Source of the DNA: SHZL01 sp963708905 | Lineage (GTDB): Bacteria > Pseudomonadota > Gammaproteobacteria > Xanthomonadales > SZUA-36 | Length of the DNA stretch: 64,000 bases | NCBI GenBank assembly: GCA_963708905.1 | Contig: CAVPUV010000065.1 | Coordinates: 1 to 64,000 of the forward strand | Reading direction: 5' to 3' | Shown here: positions 45,617-54,982 of the stretch, piece after piece | Layout: each line of letters opens with the position of its first letter | Numbering within the stretch: position 1 is the first letter of the stretch | The notes under the pieces: generated by a model | Told to the model about the DNA's origin: nothing | The model's input: the letters and a program-made list of their open reading frames with translations, nothing else | The model's database searches: none | Position numbers and translations under genes: made by a program

Positions 45617-46318
45617 GTGAGCGCCATTTTGGACTCTTTTATCGCAAAGCTTCAGCAAAACCAATATATCGAATCCGTTTGCCATGTCTTTGGATTTCAG
45701 CGCGAGTACTGGCGTAACCGGAAGCAAACCGGGTCGGTCAAAGCGAGCAGTCCGGGTTTGGCACGAGCCATAGTGGAACCGTACTGGGATCAGTCTTACG
45801 ACCAGGATGTTTTGGAGATCGGCTCAGGCACGGGCATCATCAGCGAGAAGATTTTTCGCTGCATGCAACCAGACGACAGGCTGACAATTGTTGAAATAAA
45901 CCCCAATTTTTTGGCCACGACGCGCAGAAAATTGGTGCAACGTTTCGGCGTTGATGCGATCACTGACAGCGTGTCTCTTATTAATGAAGATTTTCTGCAG
46001 AATCAGATGCCGGCGGACAGGTTTTCCCGCGTGTGTTGCAGTCTCCCGTTCAATAATTTTGAACCGCAAATTATTCGTGAAATATTTCAAGAGATTTTTC
46101 GTGTCTGTCAACCGGGGGGAATCATCGTCTTTTACGAGTACATACTGCTGCGTCGCATGCGCTATTGGTTGAGCCTGGGAACGCGTCAAAATCTCAAAAA
46201 GATTGAGGCTGTGCTGACCGATCAAATTCGGCGACACGGTATCGAAGAGATCCCCATATACACCAATTTCCCTCCCGCCATGGTCTACATACTGCGCAAA
46301 ACAGAATACACAGAATAG
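45617..46318 (+). CDS. PmtA-like phospholipid N-methyltransferase / class I SAM methyltransferase
   Basis: This 233-residue enzyme has SAM motif I 'DVLEIGSGTGIISEKIF', motif II 'RLTIVEINPNFLATTRRKL' and 'VCCSLPFNNFEPQIIREIFQEIFRVCQPGGIIVFYEYILLRRMRYWLSL'. The combination 'SLPFNNF' plus 'FYEY' resembles phosphatidylethanolamine N-methyltransferase PmtA and KsgA-like relatives. The start is GTG at 45617. It stands near other lipid-modifying genes, in support of a phospholipid substrate, but rRNA-type methylation is not excluded. Confidence 0.75.
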   Translation: MSAILDSFIAKLQQNQYIESVCHVFGFQREYWRNRKQTGSVKASSPGLARAIVEPYWDQSYDQDVLEIGSGTGIISEKIFRCMQPDDRLTIVEINPNFLATTRRKLVQRFGVDAITDSVSLINEDFLQNQMPADRFSRVCCSLPFNNFEPQIIREIFQEIFRVCQPGGIIVFYEYILLRRMRYWLSLGTRQNLKKIEAVLTDQIRRHGIEEIPIYTNFPPAMVYILRKTEYTE

Positions 46319-46354
46319 CCACCCGAGTTTCAGGCACTGCGATTGCGACCATCT

Positions 46355-48181
46355 TTAAACCGTAATTGGCCACAAAAGGTAGATGGCGGTACTGGTGACC
46401 ACCATCAGCAGCAGGTTCAAGGGCCCACCCACCTTGATGAAATCAGTGAACTTGTACAGGCCGGTACCGTAAATCATGGTATTGGTCTGGTAGCCCACCG
46501 GCGAAAGGAAGCTGGTGGAGGCAGCAAACATGACGACCAGCACCAGCGGGAGAATGGCCAGGTTCAATAACCCGGCCAATGAGATCGCAACCGGTGCCAT
46601 GATCACCACCGAAGCGTTGTTACTGATCAGTTCGGTTATCAGTGTCGTGACGGTGTACAGCGCCATGAGGATCAGTAGCGGGTGCCAGTCGGTTGCGTAG
46701 ACGGCAAACAGGCCGGCCAGCCAGCCGGCGGCGCCCGACTTGGTCATTGCGATGCCGAGCGGGATCACTCCGGCCAGCAGGAAAATCACATTCCACGACA
46801 CGCCTGAGTACATATCCTCCTTGGTCAGGCAGCCGGTGGCTACCATGGCCAGGACGCCCAGCAGCGCGGTCACCACAATGGGCAGTGGCGTCAGGACGGC
46901 GCCGAGCACCACACTGGCCACGATGCCACCGCTCAGCCACATGCGCCGCGCTTCGAATTCATCCTCGAAGACCTCCAGCACGACCACGTCCGGATGCTTG
47001 CGCAGTCCTTCCAGGGCCGAGCGGGAAATCTCTAGCAGCACGATCTCGCCCACCCGCAGCACCTCGTCGGCCAGCCGGCGGGCCCGCACCTGTTTGACTT
47101 CCAGCCCGATCGGCCGGGCCTGGTAAAGCTGCCAGAAATCCACCTCGCGCGCATTGCGATGGTGAAACACCCGGTCATTGCGCAACAGTATCCGCACCAG
47201 GTGGCCGCCCTTGCGCACGCGCCGGGATTCAGCGAATTCCGACAGCACATCCACATCGCCGGATTTGATCAGATCCATGATCTGGCGCAGGTTGCCGCGC
47301 ACCTGAATGACGTCGCCCTGCAGCAGTTCAGTCGTGGCCGCATGCTTGATGCGCAACTGGGTGCCGCGAATGAATTTCAGCACCTGGGTCGCTGTCTTGA
47401 TTTCGAATCCGGCCGCATCGAGAGACTGGCCGATCAGGCCACTGGCTTGCGGAATACCCAACTCCACGACAAAGCGTTCATCATCTTCCGAAGGCCGTTT
47501 CGATGCATCCTGCCGCGGCATCAGCCAGCGTCCCAGGGTCAGGAAGTACACCAGCCCGGTGGCCCACACAATCAGACCCAGGTGGGTAAACTCGAACATG
47601 CCCATCTCGCGCCCGAATGCCGGCGTGTCAGCGATAATAGCAGAGGCCAAAATGTTGGTGGATGTGCCAATCAGCGTCAGCGTGCCGCCGAGCATCGCGA
47701 AGAAACTCACCGGCAGCAGCATGCGCGAGGCCAGGGAACCCGACCGACTGGCCATGTCGAGTACCATTGGGATCGCAATGGCCACGGCAGCGGTATTGTT
47801 GATGAATCCGGAAACCAGTCCGATCAGTATCGCGATGACCAGGATCTGGCGTAACTCTGAGCCCGCCATCAGGGGGAACAGGCGCTTGCCCAGCGTATGT
47901 ATCAGGCCGGAGCGCTGGATGCCCGCCGACAGAATGAACATGGCCAGCACGGTAACCGTGGCTGTGGAAGAGAGTCCCGACAGGCCTTCCGCCACCGTCG
48001 GAAATGCGGATTGCAAATCGATGCCCCGATCCAGCAACCACTGCGAATGAAACAGCAGGGGAATCGCGATAACGGTTATCAGGATCAGGATCGCGGTGAT
48101 GTCGAGCGGAAACTTTTCGGTCGCGAACAGGTATAAGGCGATACCGATGATGACAAAGACCAGCGCTATTTCGACGGTCAC
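46355..48181 (-). CDS. SLC13-family permease with two RCK_C domains
   Basis: This 608-residue carrier has about 11-12 helices split by a cytoplasmic insert (about 210-395) of two TrkA-C/RCK_C domains ('LDAAGFEIKTATQVLKFIRGTQLRIKH' and 'VKQVRARRLADEVLRVGEIVLLEI'). The family motif 'GFINNTAAVAIAIPMVLDMASR' lies near residue 125 and 'SNNASVVIMAPVAISLA' near 530, followed by 'FLSPVGYQTNTMIYGTGLYKFTDF'. Such proteins move sulfate, dicarboxylates or other anions with Na+. The substrate is not predictable. Confidence 0.92.
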   Translation of the reverse strand: MTVEIALVFVIIGIALYLFATEKFPLDITAILILITVIAIPLLFHSQWLLDRGIDLQSAFPTVAEGLSGLSSTATVTVLAMFILSAGIQRSGLIHTLGKRLFPLMAGSELRQILVIAILIGLVSGFINNTAAVAIAIPMVLDMASRSGSLASRMLLPVSFFAMLGGTLTLIGTSTNILASAIIADTPAFGREMGMFEFTHLGLIVWATGLVYFLTLGRWLMPRQDASKRPSEDDERFVVELGIPQASGLIGQSLDAAGFEIKTATQVLKFIRGTQLRIKHAATTELLQGDVIQVRGNLRQIMDLIKSGDVDVLSEFAESRRVRKGGHLVRILLRNDRVFHHRNAREVDFWQLYQARPIGLEVKQVRARRLADEVLRVGEIVLLEISRSALEGLRKHPDVVVLEVFEDEFEARRMWLSGGIVASVVLGAVLTPLPIVVTALLGVLAMVATGCLTKEDMYSGVSWNVIFLLAGVIPLGIAMTKSGAAGWLAGLFAVYATDWHPLLILMALYTVTTLITELISNNASVVIMAPVAISLAGLLNLAILPLVLVVMFAASTSFLSPVGYQTNTMIYGTGLYKFTDFIKVGGPLNLLLMVVTSTAIYLLWPITV

Positions 48182-48441
48182 CAGCGACTCCTTTCAACAG
48201 CGGGCATCCAATGTCAGTGTAGCGAAAGGAAAAGGGGCAGGATACATTTTTAAGGAAACTCTGATCGATATCATTTCCGCGATGAACCGCCCCGACTTTA
48301 CCGGAGACTTCAAAGATCTGGCCGCCGGGTCGGAGATCATGTCCGCAAACTGCACCGCCGGCTGCGCGTTCGCGGCATGCAGGCACCCCACGGCTTTGAG
48401 CTACACTATGCAACCAAGCCTGCACCCCCTGTCCAGTGTAT
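48182..48441. other. Gap between carrier gene and insertion sequence
   Basis: No gene is supported. A half copy of the AAGGAAACTCTGAT repeat arm occurs at 48250-48263 without its partner arm. The rest has no recognised feature. Confidence 0.45.
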
Positions 48442-49829
48442 TCCAATCGAGGTTTGAGTCTGAGCGGGCCGGGTTTTAAGCATTTCAGGCCGCCGTTTTC
48501 GATCGGTTAAAAATAGTTTTGAAGAGCATGGCACGCGCATCATTCAAGCGCCGTGCTGCTTCATTATCACTGATTTCCCTGGCGTGTGCATCGAGCTGCT
48601 CGAACGTAACACCCGGCTTGAGATATCGCTTGGCCAAGGGCAGTGACTTGAGCTTCTCGTAAGGCGTCATCATCAGTTTGTAGGGATAGCGCTTGCGCTG
48701 ACGGCCTTTGGCATCGGTGATGGTTTCGGCGAACAGGCATGGCCGGTGGAAGTTAATATAGGGATTGAGATGATCGCAGCAGAAGGCATTCACCCGTGCG
48801 GCGAAGCATTGCGGGATATGACTGTAGCCCAGATGTTTGCGCACAATGGCGCCGTTCTTGGATTCGGCCTGGGCGTTGTCGTTGCTGTGCCGGGAGCGCG
48901 ATTTTGTGTGTTCTTCGATGAGCAGCTTGTTGAGTAATTTCGCGACGCGTTGATTGATGTACTCGGAGCCGTTATCGCTGTGAAAGCCGTGAATGACGAA
49001 GGGAAAACTGAGCAGCAGCGCTTCGAGCACCGGCATCAGGAATGACTCGCTGATCTTCTCACAGGTGGCCACGCCTTCGTACTGGGTAACGCAGTCCACG
49101 GCATTGATGTGATAGACGCCTTTGATGCCATCCAGATCGCCTTGGTGGACGCTGTCCACGCGCACATAGCCGGGTCGGTTATTGGGGGTTGGCGCGCGCC
49201 GCTCGCCGATCGGGAAGGTCACTGGTCGCGTCTTGGTCCAGACTTGGCGCTGGTGCTGATAGCTGCTGCGCTGACGCAGGTTGTACAGGTGCGCCACCGA
49301 GATCGTCGCCAAGCGCAAGTAACGGGCATCGCCGAAGATGCAATAGGCCCGTTCCATGAGTTTCTTGGTGGCCAAGCCCGATAGCGTGCCATGCAGGGTG
49401 TCGGTATGGGCGAGCAGGAGCACGTCAGCGCCGGTGTAGATGCGCGCAAAGCTGGTGCGTGATCCGCAGTAGCGCTTGAGCAGTGGGCGGCGCTCACAGC
49501 CGCGCTTAACCAGTCGGCTGAGCTGCTGGCGTGAATAGCCGCTGACGCGTTCCAGGAAGCGCAGCACCACCGCTTTGTCGGCGCGTTTCAAGCGGGCATA
49601 GCTGAAACGGCGCACGGTGCGAGCGATGAAGTCATACCGCTGGTCTGCCGTCACGGTAAAATCCATCGCCACCGTTCCGGCTAAAAAGACCTGTAAATCG
49701 GCCAAGGTCCGCAGTTGTTCGTCGTTCATATTGATCACCATGCCGCGCATAATGATCGATCATGGCCACCTGTTCAGACTCAAACCCCGTTGGATTCACG
49801 CCCTCCGCTCAGACTCAAACCCCATTGGA
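48442..49829. mobile_element. Insertion sequence with rve-type transposase
   Basis: Imperfect terminal inverted repeats at 48442-48466 (TCCAATCGAGGTTTGAGTCT...) and 49806-49829 (complement of TCCAATGGGGTTTGAGTCTG...) flank a single transposase gene. A third copy of the arm lies subterminally at 49772-49793. Length is about 1.39 kb. No target-site duplication is evident by eye, and the true ends may extend a few bases further. Confidence 0.8.
48485..49750 (-). CDS. DDE transposase with integrase core (rve)
   Basis: This 421-residue protein has an N-terminal helical DNA-binding region with an HTH-like 'VSGYSRQQLSRLVKRG'. The integrase core shows the first Asp in 'GYVRVDSVHQGDL', the second in 'FHSDNGSEYINQ' and the Glu in 'NAQAESKNGAIVRKHLG', the DDE triad of IS3/IS481-type enzymes. 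'YLPYKLMMTPYEKLKSL'-like C-terminal motifs are seen. Three candidate ATGs lie at 49750, 49741 and 49729. It appears intact. Confidence 0.92.
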   Translation of the reverse strand: MRGMVINMNDEQLRTLADLQVFLAGTVAMDFTVTADQRYDFIARTVRRFSYARLKRADKAVVLRFLERVSGYSRQQLSRLVKRGCERRPLLKRYCGSRTSFARIYTGADVLLLAHTDTLHGTLSGLATKKLMERAYCIFGDARYLRLATISVAHLYNLRQRSSYQHQRQVWTKTRPVTFPIGERRAPTPNNRPGYVRVDSVHQGDLDGIKGVYHINAVDCVTQYEGVATCEKISESFLMPVLEALLLSFPFVIHGFHSDNGSEYINQRVAKLLNKLLIEEHTKSRSRHSNDNAQAESKNGAIVRKHLGYSHIPQCFAARVNAFCCDHLNPYINFHRPCLFAETITDAKGRQRKRYPYKLMMTPYEKLKSLPLAKRYLKPGVTFEQLDAHAREISDNEAARRLNDARAMLFKTIFNRSKTAA

Positions 49830-49940
49830 CAATGCTTGTCCTCCAATCTGGAGCTATTCAAGAGTATTCTTCCAGGGGTGGGCGACTTAAATTTCAGCGA
49901 ATATGGCAATCACTACCAAGGAAATTGAGTCAGAAATAGC

Positions 49941-51284
49941 ATGGAAAGCACACTCACCAGTTTAGCCCTGGTGATTCTATTGCTGGCAATAAACGGCTTC
50001 TTCGTTGCCGCTGAATTTGCTCTGGTTAAGTCCAAGGGCATCCGCATTGATCACCTGGCCAGCCAGGGAAATCGCAATGCCAAATTGACCCGCAAAATCC
50101 TGAAAAACCTGGAGTCCTATCTGGCTGCCTGCCAGTTGGGCATCACCATGGCATCACTGGGACTGGGGTGGGTCGGCGAACCTGCCGTGTCCGCCCTGTT
50201 GGAACCCTTGTTCCATGGCTGGGGCATGTCGGACGAGGTCTTGCACACCAGTTCCTTCATTATTGGCTTTCTGCTTTTCTCTTCCCTGCATATCGTGGTG
50301 GGTGAACAGGTGCCAAAGACTTTTGCCATCCGCAAACCGGAGCCGGTGTCGCTTTGGGTGGCCTATCCGCTGTGGGTATTTTTTGTGCTGGTCTGGCCGT
50401 TGAACCGCCTGTTGAGTCTCAGCACTTCATCGATCCTGCGTCGCTTCGGGGTGGCAGAGGTGTCGCATATCGACGTCATGACCGGTGAAGAGCTGCGGGA
50501 CATGATTGACGTTTCCGAGGAGCACGGCCAGCTGGCCAGCGGCAATGCGCAGATGCTGCACAATCTGTTCGATTTTGGCGAGCGCACGGTCGAAGAAGTG
50601 ATGGTTCCCCGCACCGAAGTCGAAATGATAGACCTGCATAAATCCCTAGAGGAAAACATGGCGCTGGTGTTGAGCACTGCCCATTCGCGCTTCCCGGTAT
50701 TTGACGGCAATACCGACCAACTGCTCGGTATGCTCCTGACAAAAGATCTGTTCAATGCCACGCTGGCAGGCAACACCAATCCATGGGAACACATTCGCGA
50801 CTTTCTCCGTGAACCGCTGGTCGCACCGGAAACGCAGCTGGTTTCGCGTCTGTTTCAGGACATGCGCTCGCAGCAGGCGCACATGGCGTTGGTCGTCGAT
50901 GAATATGGAACTTTTGTTGGTCTGTTGACCATGGAAGATTTGCTGGAAGAAATTGTTGGCGAGATCGCTGACGAGACGGACGAAAGTGAATCAGAATACC
51001 CGATCATCCAGCTTTCGGGATCTGTCTGGAAGGCTCACGGCCTGGCATCGCTGACAGCTCTGGAGAAGGCGCTCGACATTGAGCTACCGGATGATTTGGA
51101 CGCCAATACGCTATCGGGCTTGTTCATGAATACCTTGCGGGAAATGCCGCGGGTGGGCGCAACCATCATCTGTTGCAGCTACCGGATGACGGTGATGGAG
51201 ATCGAAGGACACAGAGTGGAAACGGTCAGGTTGGAAAAGATCTCCGCTGACCAAGATACCGTTAATGCCGTCGCCGGGGACTAG
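49941..51284 (+). CDS. CNNM/CorC-type hemolysin family protein
   Basis: This is a 447-residue membrane protein: DUF21/CNNM domain (residues 1-200; 'LAINGFFVAAEFALVKSKGIRIDHLASQGNRNA', 'SLGLGWVGEPAVSALLEPL', 'VVGEQVPKTFAI'), a CBS pair (about 215-340; 'VEEVMVPRTEVEMI', 'HSRFPVFDGNTDQLLGMLLTKDLF', 'MALVVDEYGTFVGLLTMEDLLEEIVGEI') and a C-terminal CorC_HlyC domain. The family is linked to Mg2+/Na+ transport or efflux. The ATG at 49941 starts the first helix. Confidence 0.93.
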   Translation: MESTLTSLALVILLLAINGFFVAAEFALVKSKGIRIDHLASQGNRNAKLTRKILKNLESYLAACQLGITMASLGLGWVGEPAVSALLEPLFHGWGMSDEVLHTSSFIIGFLLFSSLHIVVGEQVPKTFAIRKPEPVSLWVAYPLWVFFVLVWPLNRLLSLSTSSILRRFGVAEVSHIDVMTGEELRDMIDVSEEHGQLASGNAQMLHNLFDFGERTVEEVMVPRTEVEMIDLHKSLEENMALVLSTAHSRFPVFDGNTDQLLGMLLTKDLFNATLAGNTNPWEHIRDFLREPLVAPETQLVSRLFQDMRSQQAHMALVVDEYGTFVGLLTMEDLLEEIVGEIADETDESESEYPIIQLSGSVWKAHGLASLTALEKALDIELPDDLDANTLSGLFMNTLREMPRVGATIICCSYRMTVMEIEGHRVETVRLEKISADQDTVNAVAGD

Positions 51285-51327
51285 CCATGGAGTACCTCCA
51301 CCGTCGCGTGGGCAATTCTCAAGTAAG

Positions 51328-51344
51328 CTCTGAATTATTCAGAG
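51328..51344. repeat. CTCTGAA hairpin
   Basis: CTCTGAATTATTCAGAG is a perfect 7-bp stem, followed by GTTTCCTGG. It matches the hairpin at the start of element A (22321-22351) and that at 26010-26030. It lies between the CorC-type gene and the Hint protein gene. Confidence 0.6.
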
Positions 51345-51405
51345 GTTTCCTGGAGAACTGAGGCATGAAATCAAGACCCGGGTACGGGGTCTGAAGGAGG
51401 CGAAG

Positions 51406-53973
51406 ATGAAACGGCTCAAGCGCTCGAGATTGATCGCGGCGGGTATGAGTGGGTGTGGCAAGGACTGGCGGGCGGCAGTTCGGCTCTTGTGGTTGTTGGT
51501 TCTGATTCAACACGCACCCGCGCAGGCCGGCGATGCCGCTGCGCCGACCCAGAAGGCCGGCGACCATTCCACGGTGGCAACCAGCGATGGCGAGATTCGC
51601 GACGACGAACTGGTCGAGTTCATCTGCCAGAAAATCAAGGACAACGGCGGCAAAGTCAAAGACGTCAAGCTGATGGCGAATTCCTCCTACGGCGGTGGGT
51701 TGCTGGATGACATGGAACGGGTGTTCGGACCGGCTGGGGCATGCCCGGGAATCCCCTGGGTGGGAGGCTCCGCCAGTGCGCCCGAACAAGCAGCGCAAGG
51801 CTGGTCACCTGCAGTCGTCCAACAGTACTCCGCAGATAAGTTGGGTTCGACCTGGACCGATGGACTGGCGGGAACCAGCTCGTTAAACGTTGTCAGCAAG
51901 AATGGCACGATCCGCAGCGGCAGTTCCACGAACAAGGTGCTGCAGGATCTGCAGGCCACCGAGCAAAACGATAATTCCGCTTCCAAAGGTGATATGTCGG
52001 AAGCACCACAGGCAGCCTCGGGCAACGGTGGGGACATGATCATGTGGAACATGCCAGCCGCCAGGCATGAAGCCGTGGTCTTTGGCGGTCTGCAAACAGA
52101 CCAGCGCCATCACAATAACGTCGATAATGTGGAGGCGGCGCTGAACAACACCTGGTCAGGTTCACCCCATACCATCCGGAAACTGGACGGAGGCTCGAAG
52201 CAGAACCTGCTGGACGCCATTGCGACAGCCGTCCAGCGGCTCGATGAAAACACCCAGCTCGTGATCTATCTCGACGGCCATGGCGGCAGCAGCTTTGATT
52301 TTGACGAGGCGATTGGCGCCATCGCCAACGTCCTGATAGAAGACCCGGTGTCCATTCCCTTCGAACTCCACGACGGCTGGTTCGAAGGCATGTTCGGCAA
52401 TTATTTCGGCCGGCCTTCCGAAATGCCGGCGCCCTACCTGCTGATGGACATCGATCAGTGCAACGGATGTTCGAACTGGCAGTACCTTATCAACGGTCAT
52501 GCATTGATGCTGCAGGGTGGAGACGCCACCGGCATAATCCAACTTTCTTTTCCCTTCACCTGGCTCCGGCCGGGCGAGAATATGCTGGACATCGTGCCGC
52601 TGGCGCCCGGCAGCGCTCAATCCGGCGGCAACAAACCCCAAGCTCATTTTGGCAGCCTGGTGGTCTCCCGCCTGGAGCTGAGCACCGGGCCGATCAATGA
52701 TCTGCTTGCCGACCAGATTCTGCTGCCGGCTCAAAGTGCCGCCTTTTTCGATCCCAACCGCAGCGGTGAGGGCATCTTCGTTGAGCTGCTGGGTGACGGG
52801 CGTGCCGTGGTCTATGTTTTCTCTTACACCCCTGAAGGCCCAGGCCAGTCGTGGATGGTGGGGGTAGGCCGGCAGGTTGGCGAGGGCATCATCTTCAATG
52901 AAATGCTATTGCCGACCGGTGCGACTTTCGGATCGGGATTTGACCCCGGCGATATGGTGCTCACCGATTTCGGTTCGTTGGCATTCCATTTGCCGACCTG
53001 CGAAACCAGCGCGGCAAAGGGCAGCCTGTTCGTTTATCCCGAGCCGGACACCAACTATGGCCTGTTTGGCAGCGATAACTACATTCAATTGAGCGTGCTG
53101 GTGGATTGCAAGACCGATGTGGGCTCGGCGAACAGCCCGTTATCGGGCTCGTGGTTCGACCCCACGCACAACGGGGAAGGCATCATACTGGAAGTGCTGA
53201 AAAATGGGACCGCGGTGGTCCAGTGGTTCACTTACGACCACGATGGCAAGCAGATGTGGATCCAAGGCACCGGCACGTTTGACGGCGACACCCTGACAGT
53301 CAATGATCTGTTCACTACCCAGGGTACGCATTGGGGCTCCGGGTTTGACCCGAACGCGATCACCACCGCAGCCTGGGGCACTTTGACCATGGAATTCACC
53401 GGCTGCGGCCAGGCCCGACTGGACTACGTTTCCACAGCAGGTTTCGGCAGCGGTACGCTGAACATGGTGCGCCTGACCAACCTGATGGGGATCACTTGCT
53501 TGCCATGTTGCCCGCCCGTCGCGCACATTGGCGACCCTCCCTGCCAAGATTGTGGGCTCCGATGTCTCTCCGCAGGTTCGCGGATTGCAACGCCTTCTGG
53601 CGAAAGGCCTGTGGAGACGCTGAAGATCGGCGACCTCGTATTGAGTATGCACCAGGGGATAGTCAGCGCGGTTCCCATCAAGGAACTGGGACGGCAAGAG
53701 GTTTTGCATCACCGTGTGGTACAACTGGAACTGTCCAATGGCAAGACCATCGAGTTGAGCGCGACCCACCCCACAACTGACGGTTCCCTGGCAGGTGATC
53801 TCCAGCCCGGCGCAATGCTTGGGGACGTTACCGTAATCGCGAAAAGCACTGTGTCTTATGCCGGGCGATATACCTATGACATCCTCCCGGACTCTGATAC
53901 CGGTACGTACATGATCGGCGGAGCTTGGATGGGAAGCACCCTTTATTACCGCGGACAGGCACGGACGAACTAA
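51406..53973 (+). CDS. Secreted caspase-like / Hint-domain protein
   Basis: This is an 855-residue protein. A long signal segment (hydrophobic at 25-42) leads to a region about 225-400 that looks like a caspase/legumain (clan CD) fold. It has 'VVFGGLQTDQRHHNNVDNVEAALNNTW', the His motif 'LVIYLDGHGG' (His about 292) and a candidate Cys in 'LLMDIDQCNGC' (352 or 355). Two modules of the 'G(S)WFDPxxxGEGIxLEVLxxGxAVVxWFTYD' type follow (about 446 and 580). The C-terminus is a Hint domain beginning Cys720 ('CLSAGSRIATPSGERPVETLKIGDLVLS') with 'LSATHP' and 'YTYDILPDSDTGTYMIGG'. GGAGGCGAAG precedes the ATG. A self-processing secreted protein is inferred. Confidence 0.75.
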   Translation: MKRLKRSRLIAAGMSGCGKDWRAAVRLLWLLVLIQHAPAQAGDAAAPTQKAGDHSTVATSDGEIRDDELVEFICQKIKDNGGKVKDVKLMANSSYGGGLLDDMERVFGPAGACPGIPWVGGSASAPEQAAQGWSPAVVQQYSADKLGSTWTDGLAGTSSLNVVSKNGTIRSGSSTNKVLQDLQATEQNDNSASKGDMSEAPQAASGNGGDMIMWNMPAARHEAVVFGGLQTDQRHHNNVDNVEAALNNTWSGSPHTIRKLDGGSKQNLLDAIATAVQRLDENTQLVIYLDGHGGSSFDFDEAIGAIANVLIEDPVSIPFELHDGWFEGMFGNYFGRPSEMPAPYLLMDIDQCNGCSNWQYLINGHALMLQGGDATGIIQLSFPFTWLRPGENMLDIVPLAPGSAQSGGNKPQAHFGSLVVSRLELSTGPINDLLADQILLPAQSAAFFDPNRSGEGIFVELLGDGRAVVYVFSYTPEGPGQSWMVGVGRQVGEGIIFNEMLLPTGATFGSGFDPGDMVLTDFGSLAFHLPTCETSAAKGSLFVYPEPDTNYGLFGSDNYIQLSVLVDCKTDVGSANSPLSGSWFDPTHNGEGIILEVLKNGTAVVQWFTYDHDGKQMWIQGTGTFDGDTLTVNDLFTTQGTHWGSGFDPNAITTAAWGTLTMEFTGCGQARLDYVSTAGFGSGTLNMVRLTNLMGITCLPCCPPVAHIGDPPCQDCGLRCLSAGSRIATPSGERPVETLKIGDLVLSMHQGIVSAVPIKELGRQEVLHHRVVQLELSNGKTIELSATHPTTDGSLAGDLQPGAMLGDVTVIAKSTVSYAGRYTYDILPDSDTGTYMIGGAWMGSTLYYRGQARTN

Positions 53974-54019
53974 CCGCCGGGGCGCGTCAGGTCAACCGCG
54001 GAGCCTGCGATCATTTCCG

Positions 54020-54982
54020 TTACCCGGATTTTGCCGGCGGCGTTGTGGTCAAGGTGTAACGAAACCTGAGGGTGCCGCTGTCGGTTTCGGCTTCGTCAGT
54101 GAAATGTGCCTGGAACGAATGTTCGCCCAAAATCTCGCTGGCTCCGGCTGGCAGCCTGGCGTGAATCAGTACCAGATCACCCATCTGCACCTGCGGATCG
54201 TCGAGCTCAAAATCCCGAGGGAGAAAGTCCAGTTTTGCACTCTCCGTTCTGCCCATGGAGTCAACATCAACTGGCGCTGCAGCTTTACCGGTAAATTGAT
54301 CGCTCACCACTACTTTGATTGCCACGGTATCCGTCTCACCATTCATGTCCTGGAATTTGAACGGGAGCGTGAGCCAGTACTCGCCGGCTGCCGCGTCCAG
54401 CTCGAACATGGTTCCGGCGCCCGGAAATACCTTGCCCGAACCCGCCCAGGTGGTATGGGTGGTGCTCGCGTACAGCTGGTTGAACTCGTTACGCGGTCCA
54501 TCCTGTATGGCAACGCGATCGTACTGCAGTTGCGCCATCACGGCGGATTTATCCATGCGCTGCTGCATCGCCGCGGTAAAGGAAGCCATGTCGTCACCCA
54601 TTTCAAGAGCCGCCTGTGACCAGTTGGCGACATGGTCAAACCGGGACATCATCTTTTCCATCGCCGCCAGTTGCTGTGCCGGAGTCATGCCTGGCGTAAT
54701 ATCCAGCTCCTGGCTGTTGGTCAGCGCTGGCCCATCCATCCGATTGTCCAGCACGATGGAACTCGCGAAGTGGCGATCCATGGACATATCGGTAGTGAGC
54801 GTTGTTGCCCCGGTGGTGCGGCTGTCCTTGCGTAAGGCGGTGAATGACACATCATAATGCAGGTACCAGACTGGGACAGTCAGGTAGTCCTTTTCGCCGG
54901 CTGCAAAAGTCTGGACCGTGTTGGCTAAGGACAGGACCAGCGACAGCAACAGCGGTTTTATCGGGATTTTCAGTCTACGCAT
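54020..54982 (-). CDS. Secreted protein of unknown function
   Basis: This 320-residue protein has a signal peptide ('KPLLLSLVLSLANTVQTFAAG'). The body is mostly beta-rich ('LTVPVWYLHYDVSFTA', 'TMFELDAAAGEYWLTLPFKFQDMNGETDTVAIKVVV') with a helical part around residues 110-150 ('TPAQQLAAMEKMMSRFDHVANWSQAALEM'). I recognise no family. GAGG precedes the ATG at 54982. It is convergent with the Hint protein gene, and both are secreted; a link is possible but unproven. Confidence 0.7.
   Translation of the reverse strand: MRRLKIPIKPLLLSLVLSLANTVQTFAAGEKDYLTVPVWYLHYDVSFTALRKDSRTTGATTLTTDMSMDRHFASSIVLDNRMDGPALTNSQELDITPGMTPAQQLAAMEKMMSRFDHVANWSQAALEMGDDMASFTAAMQQRMDKSAVMAQLQYDRVAIQDGPRNEFNQLYASTTHTTWAGSGKVFPGAGTMFELDAAAGEYWLTLPFKFQDMNGETDTVAIKVVVSDQFTGKAAAPVDVDSMGRTESAKLDFLPRDFELDDPQVQMGDLVLIHARLPAGASEILGEHSFQAHFTDEAETDSGTLRFRYTLTTTPPAKSG

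Noticed and set aside
53563..53973. Polymorphic toxin with Hint pretoxin
   Set aside because: The protein ends with the Hint domain; there is no toxin domain after it and no immunity gene follows (the next gene is convergent and has a signal peptide).
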